Source of the DNA: a virus
Strand: one strand, 5' to 3'
Length of the DNA: 36,514 bases
Virus record (IMG/VR): IMGVR_UViG_3300043640_000033
Location: 1 to 36,514 of that record
Part shown: positions 12,220 to 20,523 of the stretch, one piece after another
How the letters are laid out: each line of letters opens with the position of its first letter
Position numbering within the stretch: the stretch's first letter is position 1
Translations under genes and position numbers: made by a program
Notes under the pieces: model-generated
Database searches by the model: none
What the model saw: the letters and a program-made list of their open reading frames with translations, nothing else
What the model was told of the DNA's origin: nothing

Positions 12220-14061
12220 TCAGTAACCGGCGGGGGACCGGTTCGGGTCGAACTGCTGCACCTTGCTGGCCAGGTCGTGCCCGTCGTCGGACACGTTGTA
12301 GTTGTCGGCGACGTAGCCCATGGACGAAGCGATGTTAGCCACCGGGTCGTAGATCATGTTCGACGCGCCGGGACAGTGCCAGTTCGCGAAGGTCTGGGGA
12401 ATGCACTGGGCGACCCCGCGAGAGCACTGGTAGTTCACGAGCTGGCCGCCCAGGTTGCCCGACGGCGAACCGTAGCCGGTACCGTAGTCCGCCACCCGCG
12501 AGAAGCCCGAAGGCGTGGTGTTGTTGCTGTCGTTCGTGTTGCACGCGTTCGCGTCGCCCGAGGACTCCCGGGAGATGGCGGTCTGGTAGCCACGCGTCCA
12601 GTTGGCGACAGCCGTAGCGCCCGTGATGCCTCGCAGCGCGCACGCCGCAGCAATCCAGGATGCGACGTTGCCGCCACCCGAGTAGCGGGCGTACGAGACG
12701 CCCGTCTTGTTGTTGATCGCCACGGAGTTGACCCAGCCGCCCGTAGCCGGAGGCGGGGTCACGGTGCCACCATCGCCACCGGCCGGGGGATTGGTGCCCG
12801 AGTCGGGGCCGTCGCCGTCGCCGGAAGCGGTGAAGTTGTAGCCGCCCGGGGAAGCCTTCACGTCGAACGTGTACTTCTCCGCCAGCTTGGTCAGGGAGTC
12901 CTGTCCGGCGCGGCCGTTCGCGTCGCTGTTCTTCTGCGACGGGGAACCCGTGTAGCCCAGCTTCACCTGCCACTTCGAATACGCGGCGAGGGACTGAGTC
13001 TTCCACTTACCGGCGTCGGCAGTGAACGACGTGCCGGGGAACTCCTTGGCAAGAGCAGCCTGGACGACGCTTACCGAACCTGTGTAGCCGCTGCCGTCCT
13101 TCGCCGAGAACGACGACCAGGCATAGGGGCGCTCGGCGGGCGGGGTGTCGCCGCCACCGTCGGCCGGAGGGGTCGTGGTCCCGAAGTCGCGGACCTGGAA
13201 CAGGTTCGACTTCGAGCCGACCAGGGTGATCGTGGTCGGGCCGGGGTTGCCGTCGGCGTCGTCGCCCGTCCAGCCTTGGGCGAGCTGGAACGTCTTCGTC
13301 GCGGCGTGCGTGAGGGGCCCGAAGGTGCCGGGGCCGGAGCTGTAGTCGTAGCTGCCGTCGAGCTTCTTGAGGCCCTTCTGGTAGTTCAGCACGTCGTCCG
13401 TGGACGAGGAACCTCCGACCGTGGCCTTACCGCTGCTGGAAGCTGCGGCGGCGGCGATGGCGAGGTAGGACACCCAGGGCAGTCCGGAGGCCGGAGGCGG
13501 GGTCGTGGTGCCCCCACCGTCGGTCGGAGGGGTCGTGGTGCCGGTCTTGTTCACGGACGCCGTAGCGGCGTACACAGAGCCAGGGGTCGCGTGGTCGGGG
13601 TCTGCGGTGACGACGCCTTCAGCGAAGTTCGGGTACCCGTACATGAAGATGTCGAGACCGTTGAGGGCCTCGCGGCGGGGCCGCTTCATGGTGGTGACCT
13701 GATCGTCCCAGTTGCCCTCGATGGTGTAGATGTAGTCGGCGTCGTACGCGTAGACCCATCCGGTGTGCTCGTTGCCGCCGGGGCCGTACCAGACAACAGC
13801 ACCGACAGCCGGGTAACCGTTGGCACGGCCACGGGAGTTGAACCAGTTATACTGGTCCACGGAGTAGTCAGACATCAGACACAGGGACTTGTACCCTGCG
13901 GTGAGGAACAGCCACGATGCGAACGTGGTGCACCATGCGTCGTTGTTCGGGACGCCGACGGGACCGGCGTACTTGTTCTGGTTGTTGCTGCCTTCGTGGT
14001 AGCCGAGTTCACCCTTGGCTATCTGGTAGATCTTGTCTGCGCTCGGTGTCGTCTGAGTCAT
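12220..14061 (-). CDS. Multidomain endolysin: CHAP, two peptidoglycan-binding domains, SLT
   Basis: 613 residues. CHAP amidase/endopeptidase domain at about 1-145, with catalytic C44 (DAWCTTF) and H99 (GNEHTGWVY). A Thr/Pro/Gly linker (about 155-195) leads to a peptidoglycan-binding-like domain (about 225-290, FGPLTHAATKTFQLAQGW). A second linker and a second such domain (about 310-405) follow, then a third linker. The C-terminal transglycosylase-like domain (about 450-613) has E499 in SRESSGD and GVAQCIPQTF. Two different cell-wall activities in one protein and no signal peptide fit a holin-released lysin; the ATG shares ATGA with the preceding gene. Confidence 0.85.
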   Translation of the reverse strand: MTQTTPSADKIYQIAKGELGYHEGSNNQNKYAGPVGVPNNDAWCTTFASWLFLTAGYKSLCLMSDYSVDQYNWFNSRGRANGYPAVGAVVWYGPGGNEHTGWVYAYDADYIYTIEGNWDDQVTTMKRPRREALNGLDIFMYGYPNFAEGVVTADPDHATPGSVYAATASVNKTGTTTPPTDGGGTTTPPPASGLPWVSYLAIAAAAASSSGKATVGGSSSTDDVLNYQKGLKKLDGSYDYSSGPGTFGPLTHAATKTFQLAQGWTGDDADGNPGPTTITLVGSKSNLFQVRDFGTTTPPADGGGDTPPAERPYAWSSFSAKDGSGYTGSVSVVQAALAKEFPGTSFTADAGKWKTQSLAAYSKWQVKLGYTGSPSQKNSDANGRAGQDSLTKLAEKYTFDVKASPGGYNFTASGDGDGPDSGTNPPAGGDGGTVTPPPATGGWVNSVAINNKTGVSYARYSGGGNVASWIAAACALRGITGATAVANWTRGYQTAISRESSGDANACNTNDSNNTTPSGFSRVADYGTGYGSPSGNLGGQLVNYQCSRGVAQCIPQTFANWHCPGASNMIYDPVANIASSMGYVADNYNVSDDGHDLASKVQQFDPNRSPAGY

Positions 14062-14180
14062 CGCGTACCGCTCCTAACGGGCTGTCGCTGTACTTCCTTG
14101 CGCAACTCTTCTGCTTTGCGCTGAAGTTCTTCCGCCTCTGCCCTGATACGGGCGAGACGTTCCTTAAGGTATCCGTTCAC
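14058..14180 (-). CDS. Micro-protein, coiled coil
   Basis: 40 residues, translated by hand (GTG start, NGYLKERLARIRAEAEELQ...). It is almost wholly a charged amphipathic helix ending QRQPVRSGTR. A GGAGGGG ribosome site lies about 6 bases upstream, overlapping the end of the previous gene, and the stop shares ATGA with the lysin start. It may regulate lysin or holin, or simply couple translation. Confidence 0.6.
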   Translation of the reverse strand: MNGYLKERLARIRAEAEELQRKAEELRKEVQRQPVRSGTR

Positions 14181-14182
14181 AT

Positions 14183-14449
14183 CTAACCCCTCCGCACGGC
14201 GGCAAGAGCATCCCCGATGGCTCGGTTAGCATCTGAAATTGCTGCGGAAGCGTGTGAGATCGTGGTCACGTAATCGTTCCTTACTGTCTCGTTCAGCTTC
14301 CGAAGTTCTTCCTCAAGTCGGTCTGCCCGTTCCTTCTGGTCGTCGCGGTCTTTGGTGAGTCGGCCGAACATGATCTTAACCGACCAGAGAGCACACATGG
14401 TGATCGCGCCCAGGGCGCCATACTGCAAGAAAACGTCCGACGCGTCCAC
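14183..14449 (-). CDS. Membrane-anchored coiled-coil protein of the lysis cassette
   Basis: 88 residues from the GTG at 14449 (GAGGGG upstream, spacing 6). One membrane helix at about 10-31 (YGALGAITMCALWSVKIMFG) is followed by a long coiled coil (KDRDDQKERADRLEEELRKLNE) and a helical C terminus. Position just before the lysin, with the typical holin/antiholin single-helix design, suggests a second holin-type or lysis-timing protein. In-frame sequence upstream belongs to the preceding gene's region and is not used. Confidence 0.65.
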   Translation of the reverse strand: MDASDVFLQYGALGAITMCALWSVKIMFGRLTKDRDDQKERADRLEEELRKLNETVRNDYVTTISHASAAISDANRAIGDALAAVRRG

Positions 14450-14459
14450 CGTGCACCCC

Positions 14460-15257
14460 TCACAAATAGATGGAGAGCCCGTCGAACCAGATGGTATTGC
14501 CCAGTTCAAGCGGAAGCCCATGGAAATGGTCCGTCATCCAATGACGGTGCCCGATCTCATGCTGATGACCGGTAACGCCGTTGTTCGCGTTGCCCGACAA
14601 CAGGTGAGGGTCAGAGTTCGCACCCGTAGGCGCAGGGTCGGATGTCTGGTTGACCCCGTTTTCGGTATCCGTGATCGCCAGAGCCTGTTGCAGCACAACC
14701 GTTCCGTTGGTGTTGAAGATCAGCCGGGAAGCGGCGTTCGTACCGAAAGCCACCGTCAACACCCGTTGGGCAGAAGGACGATAGTTCACCGGCGTTGCTG
14801 GCAGCGTGAACAGCGCAGTACCCGAAGCGAACCCCGACCCCTTGAACTCAAGCTTCAGCGAACCGTTGGACACAATCCGCCGGTACCAGATCGAAGCAAC
14901 CGGGTTTATCCACCCGTTCTCCGCATCCGTGCCGCCGTCATGCTTCCGCCCGATGACCATCAGGGCCGTACCCTGCTTCATGATGTCCACGGTGTCGCCC
15001 ACCACGGGGGAGTATCCGCCCTGGTAGCGGACCCCGGGGATGTCCGTGGTGTCCCCGGACAGATTAATGGTGACCGAGGGCGGGGTGCCAGTGGCGTCCC
15101 ATGCGGTGACAGTGCCCTTGACGAGCGTCACCCGGGACACGGGGTCCGACAGGCTAGACGTCAACTCCGTTACCAGCTCACGCACCTGGTCGTCTATGCC
15201 GATCATCTTAGTGGGGACCGGGATACCCTGCGGACCGGAAGGAGTAGGGGTCGTCAT
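14460..15257 (-). CDS. Minor tail protein with triple HxH motif
   Basis: 265 residues from the ATG at 15257, in an ATGA overlap with the DUF5047-like gene. The N-terminal third has a helix (DQVRELVTELTSSL) and an OB-like section (VTINLSGDTTDIPGV...VVGDTVDIMKQGTALMVIG). The middle is beta-rich, and the C terminus holds three HxH pairs (H231/H233, H237/H239, H244/H246). HxH pairs bind metal along the axis of some phage fibre and spike trimers, so this is likely a tail-tip or baseplate component. The longer in-frame extension upstream is Arg-rich shadow sequence. Confidence 0.75.
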   Translation of the reverse strand: MTTPTPSGPQGIPVPTKMIGIDDQVRELVTELTSSLSDPVSRVTLVKGTVTAWDATGTPPSVTINLSGDTTDIPGVRYQGGYSPVVGDTVDIMKQGTALMVIGRKHDGGTDAENGWINPVASIWYRRIVSNGSLKLEFKGSGFASGTALFTLPATPVNYRPSAQRVLTVAFGTNAASRLIFNTNGTVVLQQALAITDTENGVNQTSDPAPTGANSDPHLLSGNANNGVTGHQHEIGHRHWMTDHFHGLPLELGNTIWFDGLSIYL

Positions 15258-16375
15258 GTGTTCCTCTTTTGCCGCAAGGTGATCGGCTGCGTAGCCGTGG
15301 TGGCCAGCGGGATAGTCAGCCCGTCGATGGCGTACAGGTCGTTGATATTCGACCTCTGCCTTACTACCTGAACCACGTCCCCGGCGTCCAGGGCTGAGTT
15401 GGGCCATGCCGTGAGGGAGAGCTGCGACGAGAACCCGAGCTGCCCGGCCAGGAGGGCGGCGGCGGCGGCATCCGCCTCGTCCTGAGTCTTCACGTTCTGG
15501 TCCGTAACGAACATAGGCACCTCGCCGTACTCGCCGAGATGGTACGTAGCGGACGAGGGTTCCTCGTCCCATACCACGGAGCGGACCGGGGCGGTTTCGT
15601 CGGCCGGGGACTCACCGGTGAGCACGACCCCGTTGTAACCGGACTCGACTGTGCGCACGTTCGACAGGTCAATCATGGAACACTGCTGGCCTTCGATGTA
15701 CGTGAACGCCGGTGCGGGCAGGGAGTCTATGTCTGTGGGCGGTGCGATGACCACGCGGCCTGTTGCTGAGAAGAACAGTTCGCAACCGGCAGAGGTGGCA
15801 AGATCCGATGCCGCGTCCCACGGGTCGTCGGCAACATCGTAGACGAGCGGTGCGGTCGTCTTCACCGTGGTGGAGATGGCGTCGTATGTGAGGTTGTCGA
15901 ACGTTCGCGTCAGGATTGCCTTGATGGCGTCAATCACGTTCGTGCCAGCAGCCACCGTGTACGGGGATATGAACTTGTCCCGGGATACGACCCAAGAACT
16001 GTCGTAGCACTCCAGGGAGTACGAGGGGGCTCCGCCCACCTGATCAGTGAGCGTGACCTTGGAGAGCCGGAACACCCCCAGGGGCATCACCTCTGTGGTC
16101 TTGTCGCTGTACACGATGCCCCGATACGGGCGTAGTTCGGTCACTCCGGCGACCAGGAGGGCACTGACAGACCCAGGGCCCGAGAGCCCCCCCGGGTCCA
16201 CACAGGTGGCCGTACAGCGCCGACGGGTGGCGGCCGTCCTATCAATCTGGACGTCACCACCCGTCGCAAAGAGCCTGGCAGGCTGCGCGTTGGGGCCGAT
16301 GATGTCAATGTAAGACAGCACCTGATGCGAAGCCCTCACAGCGGCGAGGAACTTAGCGGAAGCCTGTTGCATCAT
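15254..16375 (-). CDS. DUF5047-like tail protein
   Basis: 373 residues. It starts MMQQASAKFLAAVRASHQVLSY, includes VQIDRTAATRRRCTAT and the PLGVFRLSKVTLTD region, and ends in a beta-rich part with WPNSALDAGDVVQVV. This is the pattern of DUF5047 proteins of Streptomyces siphoviruses, which sit after the tape measure and form part of the tail tip or hub. There is a strong ribosome site (AGGAAAGGGG). Gene order between the LysM protein and the HxH protein supports the assignment. Confidence 0.78.
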   Translation of the reverse strand: MMQQASAKFLAAVRASHQVLSYIDIIGPNAQPARLFATGGDVQIDRTAATRRRCTATCVDPGGLSGPGSVSALLVAGVTELRPYRGIVYSDKTTEVMPLGVFRLSKVTLTDQVGGAPSYSLECYDSSWVVSRDKFISPYTVAAGTNVIDAIKAILTRTFDNLTYDAISTTVKTTAPLVYDVADDPWDAASDLATSAGCELFFSATGRVVIAPPTDIDSLPAPAFTYIEGQQCSMIDLSNVRTVESGYNGVVLTGESPADETAPVRSVVWDEEPSSATYHLGEYGEVPMFVTDQNVKTQDEADAAAAALLAGQLGFSSQLSLTAWPNSALDAGDVVQVVRQRSNINDLYAIDGLTIPLATTATQPITLRQKRNT

Positions 16376-16386
16376 CGACCCCTTTC

Positions 16387-19300
16387 CTAGAACTGAACCG
16401 AATCGACCTGTACGAACAGAAGCTTGATGAACCTCAGCGGGTCCTCATGCATCTTGCCCGTAATCTGAACCGAGTGATCCAGATCGTTCACCGGCCGGAC
16501 CCACCAGGCGGAGTCAAGGTCGGATTGCAGGAACAGAGTCCGCCCGCCCGAGAGCAGGTTTCGCAGTTTCAGGAAGTCCTCGCGGTACGCCTGAACCGTG
16601 ATCGGAATCTGATCACCCTTATACCCCTCGGTGAGAACTACCGGGTACTGCTCGCCCAGACCTTGGAAGATGGCCGACGTGTTCGACGTGCTGATATCCA
16701 GCGCCTCGGCCTTCACGTTGATAGCCATCGACAAGTCCGGGTTCAGCGGGTCCTTGAGCCACCACTGACGTGCGACTAGCCGCACCTCCTGCGACTCCGG
16801 ACCGTACGGCGAGATGAAGATGTCGCCCGCCAGGCCGTAGCTCACGGTCCGCGCCCGGTACTTCCGGCTGCTGAGCGGGGTCGCCATCTGATCGATGAAC
16901 GACACCAGACCCGTCAACTGATCGTACTTCAGCAACGCGTGATCGAGACCGGGCAGTGCGGCCCAGTCCCCGTATCCGTCTCCGAGGTCTTCCGCGTACT
17001 GGATATCCGGCACGTTGAAGATCGGGTGCGTGTCCCTGCCCGTTCCGCGACGCCACACTGTGTCCGTGCCGAGCGCCAGAGACACCCGGTCGAACAGCAC
17101 GTAGTCGTCAACCTGCCTGTCCGCAGCGGCAACGCCCAGAGAGACCCTGGTCGTACCGTCGGGGATCGGGAACGAGGTGGCCGCCTTGGTCCACGTCGCC
17201 GTGTTGAACGAGGCGCCCTCGGCGACCTGGGTGGATACCAGCTCGTTGCCGACATAGAAGAACGCCCGAAGGTACGGCGTGCCCGAGGTGGACCCGAGGA
17301 ACGAGGCTTGCACCACGACGTGCCCGGAAGCCCGGTCTATGACCGCCTGATCGATCGAGGTGATGTCAACGTATCCGTCCAGGGTGCAGCCGACTTCGCC
17401 GCCCACAGTGGCAGCCAGGGGCTTCAGGAACCCTATCCAGGCGGTGGACGAAACCCCGGTTGCGCCGGAGAAGCTTCCGTACACCTGCTGGGCGCCCGTC
17501 GTAGCGACCGTGTTGGAGTCGAACACACCCAGAGTCACCCAGGGGTTCGAGGTTCCGGCGGTGCTGTCGGCACGCTGGGTTTCGTCGGCAACCGCGCTGG
17601 GGCCGGTGGTTATCGGCTTGATTATGCCGATCCATGAGGCCGTTGCGTAGGGACTGTCGTTGAGGTACCCGGACCGCGAGTGGTTGCCGGTGGACACCGG
17701 ACCGTTCGAGTCGTAGATAGCCAGCGACGCATCCGGGAAGTTGTTCAGCGAGGTGGAGTTGTCCACACGCTCAATAGCCTCATTGGATGAACTACCGGCA
17801 CCGTACGGGGTCGTCGCCCCGAAGATGCTGATACGCCACGCCTTCGAGTTGCTGTTCGTGACGGTCGGGGTGTTCATGTTCGAGGAACCGCCGTACTGGC
17901 CATCCTCGTCAATGAACTGATTCGCCGCCGTGTCCGCGTTCCGGTAGGCCACGCACTGTGTGACCTTCGGCTGGCCCGTGGAACCGTTCGTGCCCGTCCA
18001 GGAGGACGGCTCAGAACCACCGGCGGTCCGCTTCAGGATCGCCGTGGTGATCGCGCCGGAGTGCTCGTCGCCGAGCCCCGCGTAGTGCGCCTGAACCGTA
18101 CGAACCAGCGTCCAGCCAGAAGGCGCGGTAACCGACACGTAACCCGACAGGGTGATACCGGCAATCATCAGGTCCCCGGAGATCACACCCGAAGGACGGT
18201 TGATCGTGTATGAGTTGCTTGACGAAGTGCTCTGCCAGTTAGACCCGTAGCCCACGAACGCAATAGGCGGAGCACCCGTCGGAGGAAGGGTGTTCGCCGT
18301 CAACGAACCGCCGGTCACATCATCCCGGAAGACGAATGCCGACAGACGCCACGCGCCCGGGTCTGAGTTGCTGACCACGGCAGTGGAGAGAACCGAACCC
18401 TGAGTCGGCGACTTGGACACGTTCTCATCATCGAACTGAGAAGCAACCGGAGCAGCACCCCGGTAGCAGACTACAACAGCCTTCTTGCGGCTGGTGTTCG
18501 TCTCGTTCACGTCGGAGACCCACGTACTGGGGTCCGCCGCCAAGCCGTCCTTCATGAGTACCGTGAGCGAGGTTGACTGGAAGTTGGCGACGTAGTCCAC
18601 GATGGTCCAGCCGACCGGGGGGTTAGCCTCTCCACCCAGGTCTGTTGCCACGAACGCCACCAGCAGGTCACCATCGGCGACCGACGCGGGCTTGTTCAGC
18701 GTGTACCCGCCGCCGTTGCTGACATCCGTGAACACGGCGCCAGTGGACACGTACGAGATCGTAGGAGAAATCCCGTCGTACGTCATCTTGAAAGCCTTCA
18801 GGCCCTCTGCACCGTTGCCCGAGGTCGCCACCCGCGCGTACGTGGACGACAGGGACTCAACCCACGGCTCGTCCGTGATCGGCTCGTCGGCGTCCGAAGC
18901 GGCTGAGGAAAGCAGGTTCCGCGACATGTGACCGCCGTGGGACCAGGCCGAGCCGTCGCCGTACATCAGGCCGATGTCGTCCGCGTTGTGCTGCTCGGCG
19001 TTCGCCGGGGAAGCAACCCCGATGTCCACCGTGGCGTACACGGCATCGTCGGGGGTCATCCCGGAGCACACAAGCTCCGTGAACGAACCCACCGTGTCAG
19101 CACCCGAGATGCTGATAGTACCGGCGCCGGAATTCAGCTCCATGAACGCGAAGTCGTAGAACCGGACCGACAGCGAGCATGTGCGGGCGGTAGCAACCGC
19201 CTGAAGCTGCACCCGGGCGGTAACCTCCGTCTGCGGTGCGATCTCCAGGAACGAAGACGTAGCCGACATGGCAGCCGCAGAAGCGGCCACCATCTTCATA

Positions 19301-20523
19301 CTGCCAGAGCCCGTGTTGTAAGCAACGGCCGTATCCTGCGACAGCGTTGCATTGGCGCCGACAAACCCGAGACTGTCGGTCGTCGTCTCAAAGTCCGCTT
19401 GCTGGACGCTGAGCAGGTTCGAACCGTCCCGCAGCGTAAGGAAGATGTTCGAGGACTCGGCGTCGGCGATGACGGACTCGAAGCCCGAACCACCGCCGGT
19501 GCCGACGCCACCGAACGAGCCTCCGGGGACGCCTGGGCTGGCAGCGTTGCCGACCGTGAACGCGCGGCCCGTCCAGGGAGAACGGGACTCGAACTGTGAA
19601 GTTACGCGGATGTACACGTAGTACGTATCCTGCGCCAGCGCGAACGGCAGGGTGAACGAGGTGATGTCACCGTGGATGAACGCCACCGAAGGGATGGTGA
19701 CTACCTCGCCCGGGTAGATCAGGTCGGGGTCGCCGGACCGCAGCGAGGAAGCCGCGTAGATGTCCGGCCACCTCGTCGCGTCGCCGAGCTTCTTGGCGGC
19801 GATACCCCAGAGGGTGTCACCGGGCTTCACCGTGTACGTGGCCGATTCCGGGTACAGGGCAGGGGACGTATCCGGGTTGAAGGATACGGCCTGCTGCTGC
19901 ACCGCACTGAAGATCTTGTATTCGGCGGTGGCCTGCTGGTCGCCGTCTGCCTGGCTGTACGTCCAGGACACGACGGGCGACGGAGTGTTGACCGTGCCCG
20001 TCGGGTTCTGGATCGTGATGGACGGCCGCACCCGGTAGTTGATCCGGGCATACAGCTCGTACACGCGGACCTTGTTCGACGTACCGGCGGACGAGCTGAC
20101 CTGAAGAACCATGCGGTTCAGGCGGTCCTTCGTCCAGTGGTGGTCTGGGATCGGGTCACGAGTGTACGAGCCGACCTCTATCGTCGTGATAGTGGACGGC
20201 ACTTGGATGGTCCGGGTCGTGTAGCACGCGGTGTTGTCCGTAGAGAACATGTTCACCGTGACGCTGCGGGACGAGGAATCCGTCTTGTTCACCCGCATGA
20301 AGACGGTAACCGAGGTGATTACCGCCCCATCCGGGATGTTGCTGGAACTGATGTCCTGCGGGAAGCGGATAGCCGCCCGGCCGCGCGACGACGGGTTGTA
20401 GATGTACTTACTATCGTCGCCCGTCGCCTGCAACGCGTCATCGACCGCAGACACGCCGGAACCAACCAGACCCCAACCCTCGTTACGATAGGTTGAGTTA
20501 CTGATCAGGTTATAGCTACCCAT
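16387..20523 (-). CDS. Large minor tail protein with LysM and repeated beta modules
   Basis: 1378 residues, the protein after the tape measure, so part of the tail tip. Residues 1-165 form a beta-sandwich-like domain. Residues about 168-325 are fibronectin-like and contain an inserted LysM (about 229-279, TYTVKPGDTLWGIAAKKLG... YPGEVVTIP), which should bind peptidoglycan. The middle and later parts hold at least two copies of a module marked by ...GDL..., PxGWT(I/L)V, SxW and A/CYRxA. The C-terminal ~190 residues resemble the tail-protein end that contacts the hub. The ATG overlaps the end of the tape measure gene by 8 bases. It is probably an adsorption protein. Confidence 0.83.
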   Translation of the reverse strand: MGSYNLISNSTYRNEGWGLVGSGVSAVDDALQATGDDSKYIYNPSSRGRAAIRFPQDISSSNIPDGAVITSVTVFMRVNKTDSSSRSVTVNMFSTDNTACYTTRTIQVPSTITTIEVGSYTRDPIPDHHWTKDRLNRMVLQVSSSAGTSNKVRVYELYARINYRVRPSITIQNPTGTVNTPSPVVSWTYSQADGDQQATAEYKIFSAVQQQAVSFNPDTSPALYPESATYTVKPGDTLWGIAAKKLGDATRWPDIYAASSLRSGDPDLIYPGEVVTIPSVAFIHGDITSFTLPFALAQDTYYVYIRVTSQFESRSPWTGRAFTVGNAASPGVPGGSFGGVGTGGGSGFESVIADAESSNIFLTLRDGSNLLSVQQADFETTTDSLGFVGANATLSQDTAVAYNTGSGSMKMVAASAAAMSATSSFLEIAPQTEVTARVQLQAVATARTCSLSVRFYDFAFMELNSGAGTISISGADTVGSFTELVCSGMTPDDAVYATVDIGVASPANAEQHNADDIGLMYGDGSAWSHGGHMSRNLLSSAASDADEPITDEPWVESLSSTYARVATSGNGAEGLKAFKMTYDGISPTISYVSTGAVFTDVSNGGGYTLNKPASVADGDLLVAFVATDLGGEANPPVGWTIVDYVANFQSTSLTVLMKDGLAADPSTWVSDVNETNTSRKKAVVVCYRGAAPVASQFDDENVSKSPTQGSVLSTAVVSNSDPGAWRLSAFVFRDDVTGGSLTANTLPPTGAPPIAFVGYGSNWQSTSSSNSYTINRPSGVISGDLMIAGITLSGYVSVTAPSGWTLVRTVQAHYAGLGDEHSGAITTAILKRTAGGSEPSSWTGTNGSTGQPKVTQCVAYRNADTAANQFIDEDGQYGGSSNMNTPTVTNSNSKAWRISIFGATTPYGAGSSSNEAIERVDNSTSLNNFPDASLAIYDSNGPVSTGNHSRSGYLNDSPYATASWIGIIKPITTGPSAVADETQRADSTAGTSNPWVTLGVFDSNTVATTGAQQVYGSFSGATGVSSTAWIGFLKPLAATVGGEVGCTLDGYVDITSIDQAVIDRASGHVVVQASFLGSTSGTPYLRAFFYVGNELVSTQVAEGASFNTATWTKAATSFPIPDGTTRVSLGVAAADRQVDDYVLFDRVSLALGTDTVWRRGTGRDTHPIFNVPDIQYAEDLGDGYGDWAALPGLDHALLKYDQLTGLVSFIDQMATPLSSRKYRARTVSYGLAGDIFISPYGPESQEVRLVARQWWLKDPLNPDLSMAINVKAEALDISTSNTSAIFQGLGEQYPVVLTEGYKGDQIPITVQAYREDFLKLRNLLSGGRTLFLQSDLDSAWWVRPVNDLDHSVQITGKMHEDPLRFIKLLFVQVDSVQF

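Noticed and set aside
12740-13560. Possible repeat array in the lysin gene
   Set aside because: The similar stretches encode Thr/Pro/Gly linkers between domains; spacing and units are irregular.
12277-14124. Long open frame on the plus strand opposite the endolysin (615 codons)
   Set aside because: It is antisense to a clear multidomain lysin, is Arg/Val/Gly-rich with no domain, and is a usual by-product of high-GC third positions.
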